Assembly (NCBI GenBank): GCA_945788625.1
Contig: CALZMQ010000003.1
Coordinates: 58,310-122,309 of the forward strand
Reading direction: 5' to 3'
DNA from: an uncultured Woeseiaceae bacterium
GTDB lineage: Bacteria > Pseudomonadota > Gammaproteobacteria > Steroidobacterales > Woeseiaceae
DNA: 64,000 bases
The notes beneath the pieces were generated by a model. The model saw only the letters and a program-made list of their open reading frames with translations. It made no database searches and was not told where the DNA came from. Below, one piece after another: positions 7,659-15,773 of the stretch; position 1 is the stretch's first letter; each line of letters begins with the position of its first letter. A program made the position numbers and the translations under genes.

Positions 7659-8786
7659 CTAGTCGACGTAGCCCACGCGCTCCCCCTGCAGGTACTTCTT
7701 GCCAACCTCGGCATCGAGCACGATGTTCCTGTCCTGGAACACCATCACGATGTCGGAACCGCCGAACATGAAATAGCCGAACTCATCGCCTTTGCGAAGC
7801 TCGTCACCGACCCGGGCCGACAGGTTCACCGACGACACGAACGACATACCGATCGGCAACACGGCCACCAACCCGGCTTCAGGTGAATCGAGGACGATCA
7901 GGCCGCGCTCCTGGTTGAACTGGTAGGTATCGCCATCGACGACATCCAGTTTGCCTTCGGCGTTTCGCGACACGTCCATGTACACCTTGCCGCTGATGTT
8001 GCGGATTTCCCTGACCGTACCCGCGACGGGCACGTGATATCGATGGTAGTCATCGATGTACAGGAAGCTGTGCGTGTAGATGCCGCCCTTGAACGCATCA
8101 GCGTACGGGCTGTCGCTGAGCAACTCGTCAATGCGCCATTCGACGCCCTTGGCCATGATCGTCGAGTCGTCGGTTATCGGCCACTGGCCCATGTACACCG
8201 CATCGGCCGGCGCGACGATAATCGTGTCATCGTAGGGCTCCGCGATCGGCCGCTTGCCCGGGCGGACTTCGCGGGCGAAGAACTGGTTATACGACAGCCA
8301 GCCGCTGGGCCCGACGAAGTAATCTTCTACCCTGTAGTTCGGCCGCGCGATGAACTCGTCGAGGTAGACGGCGGACGCCGGTGTGTCCAGGAATTCGCCG
8401 TAGACTTCGATCATGCGATGCAGCCAGGTATTGAACTGCTCGTCCTGGTTCAGCCGGTCGTCGGGCGCCTGGTTGACGACGTAGTAAAGCTCGAGGATAT
8501 GGGGGACGAAGTCCCGCTCGCGCGGAACCCACGTTGCGAGCTCATCGAGATAGGCGAGGAAGCCGTCGAGGTCCCTGATGTCCTCGAGGCCGGCGTTGTC
8601 GATTGCTGCCCGCAGCACGTCACTCAGCGCCGGTTCGGCCTCGAGCAGGGTGACAAGTTCGCTGACGACCGGTTGGTGTTGGACCTGGGTATCGGGGCCT
8701 TCAACTGAACAGCCACAGAACACCAGGCAAAAAGCCAACGCAGCAACCAGCAGCGGCTGCTGAAATATTCGGGTATTCATTTCCAT
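7659..8786 (-). CDS. Secreted phosphatidylserine-decarboxylase-like pyruvoyl enzyme (PsiD-like)
   Basis: A 375-residue protein with a signal sequence ending in CLVFCGC, an atypical lipobox suggesting an outer-membrane or periplasmic lipoprotein. Residues about 25-160 look like the helical domain that precedes PSD in fungal PsiD-type enzymes (FNTWLHRMIEVYGEFLDTP). The rest is a PSD fold: FFAREVRPGKRP, HSFLYIDDYHRYHVPVAG with the catalytic His region, and FGYFMFGGSDIVMVF, where Gly-Gly-Ser replaces the LGST self-cleavage site. True membrane PSDs act on the cytoplasmic face and lack secretion signals, so an exported amino-acid-type decarboxylase is more likely. It faces the aminotransferase tail to tail. 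Substrate unknown. Confidence 0.78.
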   Translation of the reverse strand: MEMNTRIFQQPLLVAALAFCLVFCGCSVEGPDTQVQHQPVVSELVTLLEAEPALSDVLRAAIDNAGLEDIRDLDGFLAYLDELATWVPRERDFVPHILELYYVVNQAPDDRLNQDEQFNTWLHRMIEVYGEFLDTPASAVYLDEFIARPNYRVEDYFVGPSGWLSYNQFFAREVRPGKRPIAEPYDDTIIVAPADAVYMGQWPITDDSTIMAKGVEWRIDELLSDSPYADAFKGGIYTHSFLYIDDYHRYHVPVAGTVREIRNISGKVYMDVSRNAEGKLDVVDGDTYQFNQERGLIVLDSPEAGLVAVLPIGMSFVSSVNLSARVGDELRKGDEFGYFMFGGSDIVMVFQDRNIVLDAEVGKKYLQGERVGYVD

Positions 8787-8965
8787 TCCCTCGGACTGTT
8801 TAACCAGGTTGGTAAAGCATCTGCCTGGCCGGCGGCCGCCGTCAATTCTGGGATCTACCTAAGGTCGTCATCACAGAGGTAATTGTACGTTTGGCACCCG
8901 CGACTTAAATTAGTTTTTTCTAATGTATGCCGGATGTAAGTGAAGGTTCAGCCGCGGAGGTACCC

Positions 8966-9073
8966 ATGAAATTGGCACTCGCTGGCCGCCCGTACCAGCC
9001 GGTATTCATACAGGAATCAGCTTGTTACTCGCCTGGGTTGCGGCTGGCCGCGGCATCGGCGCGAGTGGCTTAA
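8966..9073 (+). CDS. Possible 35-residue small ORF
   Basis: The 310-bp gap between the decarboxylase start and the desaturase end holds one small ORF on the plus strand, beginning MKLALAGRPYQP. It has a good GGAGG (8956-8960) five bases before the ATG and ends at the TAA that opens the second 29-nt repeat copy. No homology is recognised and the length is too short for composition to be decisive. The AT-rich stretch 8905-8935 upstream (ATTAG and CTAAT around a T-run) may be promoter for this or for the divergent decarboxylase. Confidence 0.25.
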   Translation: MKLALAGRPYQPVFIQESACYSPGLRLAAASARVA

Positions 9074-9099
9074 GCTCCAGGGCTCTACCCCGGAAATCA
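9071..9099 (+). repeat. 29-nt repeat at gene end, copy 2
   Basis: Same element as 7613-7641 with a single A-to-T change at position 14. It spans the end of the small ORF and the last codon positions of the desaturase, whose TGA is formed by the TCA at 9097-9099. Confidence 0.75.
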
Positions 9100-10266
9100 G
9101 GCTGTGCGCATATTGTATCCGCGCAGGCGCATTGCGAACTCGTGCAGCGCTTCGATACGGGTCGCTTCGGCCCTGGCACACCATTCCTGCAGGCGAGCCA
9201 GCCGATCGGTGTCCTGAACGGAGGTCTGCATCAGCGCCTTGAGGCGCCGTCTGAACTCGACCACGATCTTGAGCTTGTTGCTTTCGCTGATTGCTGCATC
9301 CAGGAATTCTCGCTGCTTGACGTTCAGCGTCACGTCCTCGCGCGTGAGCCACTTCTTGAAACGGCGCATCTGCTTGCGCGCATGACCTTGGCGAAGCTCG
9401 ACCTTAAGCACTGGCTGAATTACCTGGGCGCCATACAATTTCAATACATGGAATCGATTGCGGAGCACCGCGGCAACCGTTTCGCTGTCGACCGTGTTCT
9501 TTGCGGGCAGGAATTCCGTTGTGGGCGCAGAGCGCTTCACGCTTGCCAGCCCGGCGATTTCCAGCAGCCGGATATAGAACCAGCCCAAATCGATCTCCCA
9601 CCACTTGTTCGACAACTTGGCCGATTGCCGGTAGGCATGATGATTGTTATGCAGTTCCTCGCCACCGACCAGCAGCCCGAACGGAACAATATTGCGAGAT
9701 GCGTCACCGGTTTCGAAGTTGCGGTAACCCCAGTAGTGCCCGATACCGTTGATGACACCGGCGGCCCAGAACGGGATCCACAGCATTTGCACGGACCAGA
9801 TGACGATGCCGACCCAACCGAAAAGCATGAGATCGATCAGGAACATCAGAGCCAGGCCCAAACTCGGCCAACGCGAATAGAGGCCGTCTTCGATGGCGTC
9901 GTCCGGCGTGCCCTTGCCGTAACGCTCAACCGTTGCGGCATTGCGGCACTCGGCCCTGTACAGACCGACCCCCCCGAACAGCACCGCTGCAATGCCTCGT
10001 GTCTGCGGGCTGTGGGGGTCTTCGGGCGTTTCGCACTTGGCGTGGTGTTTGCGATGCACTGCCACCCACTCCCTGGTGACCGTCGCGGTCGTCAGCCACA
10101 GCCAGAAGCGAAAGAAATGGCTTACGGCGGGGTGCAGCGTAAGCGCGCGATGCGCCTGGTGCCGGTGCAGGAATACCGTCACGGAAACAATAGTGATGTG
10201 AGTCAACAATAACGTGGCGCCAACGTATCCCCACGCCGATAAACTCAATAAACCGTTAAAAATCAT
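9097..10266 (-). CDS. Acyl-CoA (delta-9 type) fatty acid desaturase
   Basis: A 389-residue membrane di-iron desaturase with the three histidine boxes HRHQAHRA, HRKHHAKC and EELHNNHH, plus hydrophobic segments at about residues 8-28, 45-60 and 135-180. The family introduces a cis double bond into acyl chains at the cytoplasmic membrane face. The last 150 residues form a charged helical extension beyond the catalytic core (with WLTREDVTLN), as in several proteobacterial DesC-like proteins. It appears to be a single-gene transcript. Confidence 0.92.
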   Translation of the reverse strand: MIFNGLLSLSAWGYVGATLLLTHITIVSVTVFLHRHQAHRALTLHPAVSHFFRFWLWLTTATVTREWVAVHRKHHAKCETPEDPHSPQTRGIAAVLFGGVGLYRAECRNAATVERYGKGTPDDAIEDGLYSRWPSLGLALMFLIDLMLFGWVGIVIWSVQMLWIPFWAAGVINGIGHYWGYRNFETGDASRNIVPFGLLVGGEELHNNHHAYRQSAKLSNKWWEIDLGWFYIRLLEIAGLASVKRSAPTTEFLPAKNTVDSETVAAVLRNRFHVLKLYGAQVIQPVLKVELRQGHARKQMRRFKKWLTREDVTLNVKQREFLDAAISESNKLKIVVEFRRRLKALMQTSVQDTDRLARLQEWCARAEATRIEALHEFAMRLRGYNMRTA

Positions 10267-10436
10267 CTATATCCTTCTGCAAAGCAGCGAAACGCGCACA
10301 ACCATACTGGCACTGCGCCGTTATTTTTTCCGAGGTAGGCGTCACGACATTGTCACGCACGCCCATTATGACGGTCGATGAGCTCTTCCGTTATCGAATC
10401 CGCGCCAAAACGCAGCGCTGGCTCCTGGTACGTTGG

Positions 10437-10919
10437 TCAGCCGGTGGGCACGCGGACAGCATCCGCGACGATCTCGTAAGCGACGCCCGCTTTGACCGGC
10501 GTCGTTTCGTCTTCGAGGTCGGCGGCGTAATGCGCTGATTCTTCAGCGGATACTTCGCGCTCTATCAGCACGCCCGACACCAGGACGCGGCGACTGCCAA
10601 TGTCAGTAGGGACGAAGAATGCGTAGTCCTTGAAGGACACCCTGACGACGGCGTCGCCGTCCTGCGCGATGAAGAAGCAACCTTTCTTCTGGCAAACCTT
10701 GCCGACGCGGGCCTCGATGATCGATGCCTTGCCCAATGCGCTCTCGGCCCCGGCGATAAGAGCGGCTAGCGGCACCGGCCGTGGATCCTCCGGCAATCTC
10801 GCACCGAACTCTTCGTAATCGGCAGTCGCATGGACCGGCTCGGAAAGACGAATGACCTGCTCTTCGGCGAGCAGGACGGAGGCGGCGAGTAGCAGGGCCG
10901 GGATGATCAGACGATTCAC
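10437..10919 (-). CDS. DUF4920 domain periplasmic protein
   Basis: A 160-residue protein with an N-terminal signal sequence (residues 1-19, cleavage near LLAEEQ). The central EARVGKVCQKKGCFFIA matches the DUF4920 core with its paired cysteines, followed by VRVSFKDYAFFVP and VSGVLIEREVSAEE. DUF4920 proteins have no established biochemical role; the cysteine pair and basic loop suggest metal or redox binding. It stands alone between the desaturase and a divergent hypothetical gene. Confidence 0.75.
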   Translation of the reverse strand: MNRLIIPALLLAASVLLAEEQVIRLSEPVHATADYEEFGARLPEDPRPVPLAALIAGAESALGKASIIEARVGKVCQKKGCFFIAQDGDAVVRVSFKDYAFFVPTDIGSRRVLVSGVLIEREVSAEESAHYAADLEDETTPVKAGVAYEIVADAVRVPTG

Positions 10920-11092
10920 GGTTTGTTTTCCGATTCAGATACTGTGTTCAACCAGTATATAGAAGTGCTCCGATGGAGTCGTTCTGCGTCGTTCGCATTT
11001 CGTCCCTGTTACCACTTGTTACACGGGTCCGGTAGCATGAGCTTCGCACAACGGGGCAAAATGAGGATTACAGTACCGGGCGGCAGGAAATA

Positions 11093-11713
11093 ATGAGCAT
11101 ACGTTCCAACTCACGTGCCAACGCAGTTACGTTGAAAGCAAACGGCAACAGCCAGGGCAAAGGGCTCAGTGGCGTGCTGAGCGACTGGTGGGAAAGCCAG
11201 CCTCGAGGCGTTGTTGCGAAACCGCAGCGCCGGATTCTCGCCGAGTTTTTCACATCGATGCTCGTCTTGTCGTCGAAGTTCAAGTACCGGCCCGCCGTCG
11301 GAATCCCGAATTATCTTTACTTGATCGACGGAGAGTGGTCGCTCAGTCTTATCGCCCCCCAGGAGTGGTCGACCGACCGCCAGGCAGGTTTCGCCGGAAC
11401 CTGCGTTTTGCAGCTCGACAGGACCTGGACGATCACTCCATCTGACTTGCTAACCACGAACAATTCCGTGTCCGACGCCGTCGGCCGATCATACGATGCC
11501 TTCGCCGAGATCATGGATACCGGTACGACACTCGAGGAAGTATTGCCGTTTTACGTCGCAAAATTGTCGTACTACCAGCGGCTGGGCGCCAGCGCCCTGA
11601 GCCGCTCGATTCGCCGGTCGATGGTGCTTGGGGACCAGACGTCGATCAGGTGCCGCGACTGGCGGGCGTTGCTACCGCGGCTCGATCGCAACCTGCTCTT
11701 CCATACACGGTGA
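11093..11713 (+). CDS. Hypothetical protein, possibly DUF2452
   Basis: A 206-residue soluble protein, no signal peptide. The central segment YLYLIDGEWSLSLIAPQEW...DRTWTI resembles DUF2452, a family of unknown function, but this is a from-memory match. The N terminus is basic and low-complexity; the C terminus is helical and Arg-rich. The ATG follows a weak CAGGAA. It converges on the sensor kinase gene 22 bp downstream. Confidence 0.6.
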   Translation: MSIRSNSRANAVTLKANGNSQGKGLSGVLSDWWESQPRGVVAKPQRRILAEFFTSMLVLSSKFKYRPAVGIPNYLYLIDGEWSLSLIAPQEWSTDRQAGFAGTCVLQLDRTWTITPSDLLTTNNSVSDAVGRSYDAFAEIMDTGTTLEEVLPFYVAKLSYYQRLGASALSRSIRRSMVLGDQTSIRCRDWRALLPRLDRNLLFHTR

Positions 11714-11735
11714 ACTCTGCGTGCAGGTACGAGTT

Positions 11736-13100
11736 TCACCTGGCTGTCAGCGGCAACCTGATCTCGACACACAGGCCATCTGCGTCATTGTGCGCCTTCA
11801 CCGACCCGCCGTTCATGGCAATTGCGCGTGCCGCAATCGCCAGGCCGAGGCCACTACCCGTTCCTGACTCGTTGCCGGGCGCCTTGGCAGAGCGATAAAA
11901 GGGTTCGAAGATCCTGGCGAGTTCATCCTCTGCCACGCCACCGCCCTGATCCACGATCGAAATAACGGCCTGCGAATCGTCTGCATGCAAACGCACATCT
12001 ACCTTTCCGGCCGTGCGGCTGTGCTGCATCGCGTTTCGCATCACATTCTCCACACCGCTTCTCAATGCATTCGGGTATCCGTGGACCTCTGCGTTGCAAT
12101 CGGACTCGAAAGCGATACCCGCCTCATTGCCGATACTTCCGTACTCGAATCGAACGTCCTCCATCACCGACCGGATCAGTTCGTCCAGGTCGATCATTGA
12201 ACGTTCTTCGTGGGTATCGGCATCCAGCCGGGAGTACTCGAGGATCTGGCCAATCAGATCGTCGAGCCGCGCGGTCTCGGCATCGATCTTGTCGAATTCG
12301 GCCAGGTCCCCCTTCTTGCGCCGGGCCAGCTCGAGCGCGACTTGCAATCTCGCCAGCGGCGATCGCAGCTCATGCGACACGTTGCGCGTCAGTTCCGTCT
12401 GCCGCAGCCAGGCATGCTGCAGCTCGTTGGCCATGCGGTCGAAGTCCTGCGCCAGCAGGCCGATTTCGTCCCGCCGCTTGCCGACGCGATCCGTGACGCG
12501 GGTATCGAGATTGCCGTCGGCTATCGCTACAGCCGACTCGCGAAACCGCCGAATAGGTTGCGAAATTGCCCGGGCCAACAGGTAGGAGATGCCGGCGCTG
12601 ATGAGGAGAGCAAGAATTGCGATGCTCGTGCCGCCACGCTCGGCCAGCCATCGTCCGGCCGTGCCTTGTGGCGGCAACACGAAGAACGTGTAGACATGAT
12701 CGTCAGGGCCGATTAACTGCGTGAAAGGTCGCGCCGGCCTCAGATTCCTGAACTCGCGCGCCGGCGGAGGCCGCCGGAATCGCGGATCGCGAAATCGTTT
12801 CATGGCAATCTCGACGGGCCGTGGCAAACGCCGGTCGAGCAAGTCCTGGCCGCGATCGTCGAGTACGTACACGAGCGATGCCGTTACGCTCGGCAACGAA
12901 CGCAACCACTCCGTGAGGCCGTCGCGCCCATCCTCCTGCAACGCGGCGCTGGCATCCAGCATCGCGTCGCTGATCTCGAAGTTCTGCATTGCAGCGCGAG
13001 CCCGCTCCGCGTAAGCGTAGCCCAGCCCGGCGGCGGCAATAATCGTGATCACGATGATCGACCAGAACGAGACAAAGATTCGGATCAGGAGACTGCGCAT
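11736..13100 (-). CDS. Sensor histidine kinase, CpxA/EnvZ-like
   Basis: A 454-residue inner-membrane kinase: TM1 at about residues 7-29, a periplasmic loop of about 130 residues rich in Arg/Pro, TM2 near 163-186, HAMP, HisKA with the phospho-acceptor His in NVSHELRSPLARLQ, and a HATPase with NVMRNAMQHS, DQGGGVAEDEL and GSGLGLAI. The start ATG 13100 is one base past the response regulator stop; the open frame further upstream overlaps the regulator and is not used. With the regulator and the divergent CpxP/Spy-like gene it forms an envelope-stress type module. It would sense periplasmic damage or metals; the ligand is unknown. Confidence 0.9.
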   Translation of the reverse strand: MRSLLIRIFVSFWSIIVITIIAAAGLGYAYAERARAAMQNFEISDAMLDASAALQEDGRDGLTEWLRSLPSVTASLVYVLDDRGQDLLDRRLPRPVEIAMKRFRDPRFRRPPPAREFRNLRPARPFTQLIGPDDHVYTFFVLPPQGTAGRWLAERGGTSIAILALLISAGISYLLARAISQPIRRFRESAVAIADGNLDTRVTDRVGKRRDEIGLLAQDFDRMANELQHAWLRQTELTRNVSHELRSPLARLQVALELARRKKGDLAEFDKIDAETARLDDLIGQILEYSRLDADTHEERSMIDLDELIRSVMEDVRFEYGSIGNEAGIAFESDCNAEVHGYPNALRSGVENVMRNAMQHSRTAGKVDVRLHADDSQAVISIVDQGGGVAEDELARIFEPFYRSAKAPGNESGTGSGLGLAIAARAIAMNGGSVKAHNDADGLCVEIRLPLTAR

Positions 13101-13101
13101 A

Positions 13102-13812
13102 TCAAACGGCCTCGTCGTCCACCAGCAGGCAGTAACCGACGCCGCGCTGGCTCTGGATGGAAGGGCTCTCCACACCAGCACTCGCGAGTTTGCGTCGAAC
13201 GTTGCTGACGTGCGTATCGATGCTGCGATCGTAAGGCATGTAGCGGCGGCCGAGCGCATGCCGCGAAAGCTGTTCCTTGCCAACGACCTCGCCGGGCGAC
13301 TCTGCCAGGCAGCGCAATAACTCGAACTCGGTGCCCGTGAGGCGTATCGATGCGCCGCCCGCCGTTACCCGCCGTGATCGAACATCCAGTTCGATGGCAC
13401 CGACATTAATGACGTGGCGGCGACTCGACGGTGGCCCGGCACGCCGCAGGATGGCTTTGATACGTGCCAGCAACTCCCGCGGATTGAACGGCTTGGAGAT
13501 GTAGTCGTCCGCGCCGAATTCCAGGCCGAGAATTCTGTCCACGTCGTCACCCCGAGCCGTCAACATGATGACCGGTAAATCGCTGGTTTGGCGAAGCTGT
13601 TTCAGCACGTCGATGCCGCTCGCCCCCGGCAACATGATGTCCAGTATCAGCAACTCGTGGTCGCCCTCCTGCAGGGCCTGCAAGCCGTCCTCGCCATTGA
13701 GGCAGGCGCTGAGCTCGAAATGATCCGGCGCCAGGAACTCCCTGAGCATCTCACCAAGCTCCCGGTCGTCATCAATGATGAGAATTTTCGCATCCGGCAT
13801 TCGACTGTTCAT
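13102..13812 (-). CDS. OmpR-family response regulator, CpxR-like
   Basis: About 236 residues. The receiver domain has the acidic IIDDD, phospho-acceptor Asp in LLILDIMLPGASG, Thr in MLTARGDD and Lys in ADDYISKPF. The C-terminal winged helix has LTGTEFELLRCLAESPGEVVGKEQL and DTHVSNVRRKL. ATG 13812 (MNSRMPDAKILIIDDD) is preferred; ATG 13800 is also possible, and the upstream extension to 13899 covers the promoter. It is co-transcribed with the kinase. Four TGAC repeats in the divergent promoter are its likely binding site. Confidence 0.9.
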   Translation of the reverse strand: MNSRMPDAKILIIDDDRELGEMLREFLAPDHFELSACLNGEDGLQALQEGDHELLILDIMLPGASGIDVLKQLRQTSDLPVIMLTARGDDVDRILGLEFGADDYISKPFNPRELLARIKAILRRAGPPSSRRHVINVGAIELDVRSRRVTAGGASIRLTGTEFELLRCLAESPGEVVGKEQLSRHALGRRYMPYDRSIDTHVSNVRRKLASAGVESPSIQSQRGVGYCLLVDDEAV

Positions 13813-13883
13813 TACATTGCATCTCGAGTTCAGCAACATCGTGGAACAAACCCTCCTTGTCTGCAACGGCTTCGCCGCGTTCC

Positions 13884-13949
13884 TGACAGTTCTTGACAAT
13901 ACTTTTGACGGCGCTGACGTAACTCCATACAGGAAGGCTTAGTCTGACA
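13884..13949. promoter_or_regulatory. TGAC direct-repeat array in the divergent promoter
   Basis: TGAC[A/G] occurs at 13884, 13894, 13906, 13915 and again at 13945, the first four spaced 9-12 bp, about one helical turn. OmpR-family regulators bind direct repeats at about this spacing. The array lies between the two-component genes and the Spy-like gene, so it could be an autoregulatory site. No canonical E. coli Cpx box (GTAAA-N5-GTAAA) is present. Confidence 0.4.
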
Positions 13950-14005
13950 ATCACACCGAACGAGGTGAGTAACGACCCACTGAAAATGACCAGAGGAGAA
14001 TGACC

Positions 14006-14479
14006 ATGAGGTTCAACAAAGCTGCATTGCTCGCTCTCGTATCGACCGCAATGCTGACGGTAACTGCGTATGCGGAAGATGGCGAGCGGCGACACGGGCC
14101 GGGCCGGCATTTCGGCGGACCCGGTTTCGGGATGCCTTTACCCGAAATGATGATCGAGCGCATGGCCGAGCATCTCGACCTGGACGACGCCCAGTATGAA
14201 AGCGTGGACAACATCATGAGCGCTGCCAAACCGGAGCTGCAGGCGCTGCGCGAGAAAGTGCGCGCGAATCACGAGGCGCTGAGGGAACTGGACGCGAGTG
14301 ACCCCGAGGTTCAGAACATCGCCATCGCCAATGGCGAACTCGCGACCGAGGCTACGCTGCTGTTCACGCGGATCCGCGGCGAGATCAACGCCGTGCTGAC
14401 CGATGAGCAGCGAGCAAAGCTCGCCGAAAGAAAGGAACGCAGAAAGGAGCGGTTCGAGCGCCGGACGGAACGGCGTTGA
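14006..14479 (+). CDS. Spy/CpxP-family periplasmic protein
   Basis: A 157-residue exported helical protein: signal peptide to AYA (about residue 20), a His/Gly-rich stretch (HGPGRHFGGPGFG), then amphipathic helices with LDLDDAQYESV and AVLTDEQRAKLAERK, the two LTxxQ-type motifs of the family, and a strongly basic Arg-rich tail. ATG 14006 is favoured over ATG 14000 because GAGGAG (13993-13998) is then 7 nt away. CpxP-like members inhibit the cognate kinase and Spy-like members act as ATP-free chaperones; divergent placement to the kinase/regulator pair supports either. A strong terminator follows. Confidence 0.87.
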   Translation: MRFNKAALLALVSTAMLTVTAYAEDGERRHGPGRHFGGPGFGMPLPEMMIERMAEHLDLDDAQYESVDNIMSAAKPELQALREKVRANHEALRELDASDPEVQNIAIANGELATEATLLFTRIRGEINAVLTDEQRAKLAERKERRKERFERRTERR

Positions 14480-14485
14480 TCGCAC

Positions 14486-14532
14486 GGCCGGCGGCGACGG
14501 TCCTCCCCCACCGTACGCCGCCGGCCATTTTT
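14486..14532 (+). terminator. Rho-independent terminator
   Basis: GGCCGGCGGCG (14486-14496) pairs with CGCCGCCGGCC (14516-14526), continued by inner ACGGT/ACCGT pairing, and is followed by ATTTTT. It lies 7 bp after the Spy-like stop codon. Confidence 0.9.
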
Positions 14533-14844
14533 CCTGGAAATCGAGGTAAGACCAGGACGTCCTTGCCCCGGCCTTACCTCTCGCTCATGGTATAGGGCGT
14601 TTTGCTAACACTCCAGAAGCGGTAGAAAGCCGTCGCCAGATTCACTATAGGGAGGCGCCCGACTATTCGCTGTCGATTAAGGTGTGCAGAAAATGTGACT
14701 TTTGCACATTCGGACTCTATTGCGCCGTTGATTTGCAGGGAACGCCATTCCACCGCACTTAACGTCGCGCGTGCTGCCGAGGCAGTTATTGGGGTCTTTG
14801 CGGCAGGTGCAGCGGCCGGTCGCAGATGATTTATGCTGCTCGTT
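14533..14844. other. Intergenic region with two inverted repeats, no gene seen
   Basis: No convincing ORF. GAGGTAAG (14543-14550) and CTTACCTC (14573-14580) form an 8-bp inverted repeat. AATGTG-N7-CACATT (14692-14710) resembles a Crp/Fnr-class palindrome but has odd spacing and no obvious target gene next to it; it is downstream of the Crp-like gene, not in its promoter. An unannotated small RNA is possible but unsupported. Confidence 0.4.
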
Positions 14845-15489
14845 TCACCGCTCGCCGGGCAAATCTCGTTCGATCACCAGGCGCTTGCCGTCCATGGAAA
14901 CGTAACCAGCGTCTTTCAGACTCTTCAGACTTCGGCTGATCATCTCGCGCGATGAGCCTATGGCATCTGCGATCTCCTGCTGTGTCATCGGCGGCGTGAT
15001 TTTTCTACTGCCATCAAGTCTGGCTGACTTGTTCAACAGTCGCACGACACGCGCATTGACATCCTTGAAGGCAAGAGCGCCGACCTCCTTTATCAATTCC
15101 TCTACGCGCTGTACAAGGTGGTTGATGATACGCGTGCCCACTTCGGGATACTTTGCGATACATCGCTCCAGGTTATAACGCGATATGATCGCAACCGTGC
15201 TGTCTTCCAGCGCCACCACGTTCGAGGGACGCCCTGCACCGCCCAGTGAAGCGATCTCACCAAAAAAATCGCCGGCCTCGAGTATGCCCAGCGTCATCTC
15301 GCGGCCTTGTTCGTCATCGATGTAGTTACGTAACCGGCCCGACAAAACGGCGTAAAGCGAATCGGAGTTATCGCCCTGAGTGAGTATGATCGTGTTCTTG
15401 CGATAGCGCTTGTTGTACGAGTAGCGGATGACGGTTTCCGTGTCATCGTCCAGTACGCCGGCGAACAGCTTTATATCACGCAGGTCCAC
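14845..15489 (-). CDS. Crp/Fnr-family transcriptional regulator
   Basis: A 214-residue regulator: cyclic-nucleotide-binding fold (residues about 10-120, with LYAVLSGRLRNYI, LEAGDFFGEIASLGG and GRPSNVVALEDS) and a C-terminal HTH (MTQQEIADAIGSSREMISRSLKSLKDAG). There are no Fnr-type N-terminal cysteines, so no iron-sulfur cluster is expected. The FGEIASL / RPSNV phosphate-cassette region resembles CRP, so a nucleotide ligand is plausible. The divergent gap (15490-15773) separates it from the hybrid kinase. Confidence 0.88.
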   Translation of the reverse strand: MDLRDIKLFAGVLDDDTETVIRYSYNKRYRKNTIILTQGDNSDSLYAVLSGRLRNYIDDEQGREMTLGILEAGDFFGEIASLGGAGRPSNVVALEDSTVAIISRYNLERCIAKYPEVGTRIINHLVQRVEELIKEVGALAFKDVNARVVRLLNKSARLDGSRKITPPMTQQEIADAIGSSREMISRSLKSLKDAGYVSMDGKRLVIERDLPGER

Positions 15490-15773
15490 GAGGCTTTCCG
15501 ATCATACTCATCACGCGACCTTTCAGTCATTATTTTCAAACTGCAGATTAGCAGGGTCCATTCGCCCATGCACAAATGAGCCGGTGCCGCGACGGTAGCT
15601 CCGAAAGGAGTCCGTGTGCCATGCAATCCGCCAATGTCACGCAACTTGTAGTAACGCACGTATCACCCTGCATCTTCTCAACTTTTTTGCCCGGCGGCCG
15701 ATTACTTGACAAGGAGAGAGTCCCGGCCACCCTGGCGCACCGCGACACGCTCCGATTACGAGGGGCACTTAAC

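Noticed and set aside
1166..8863. GTCAATTCTGGG shared by 1167 and 8840 as a dispersed repeat
   Set aside because: Only 12 identical bases, and matches of that length are expected many times by chance in 64 kb.
9022..10212. Plus-strand ORF (396 residues) opposite the desaturase
   Set aside because: The minus strand encodes all three histidine boxes; the plus product has no domain and no ribosome site.
14692..14710. AATGTG-N7-CACATT as a CRP operator
   Set aside because: The spacing is one base off from the usual even-spaced site and no start codon lies suitably downstream; kept only as an inverted repeat.
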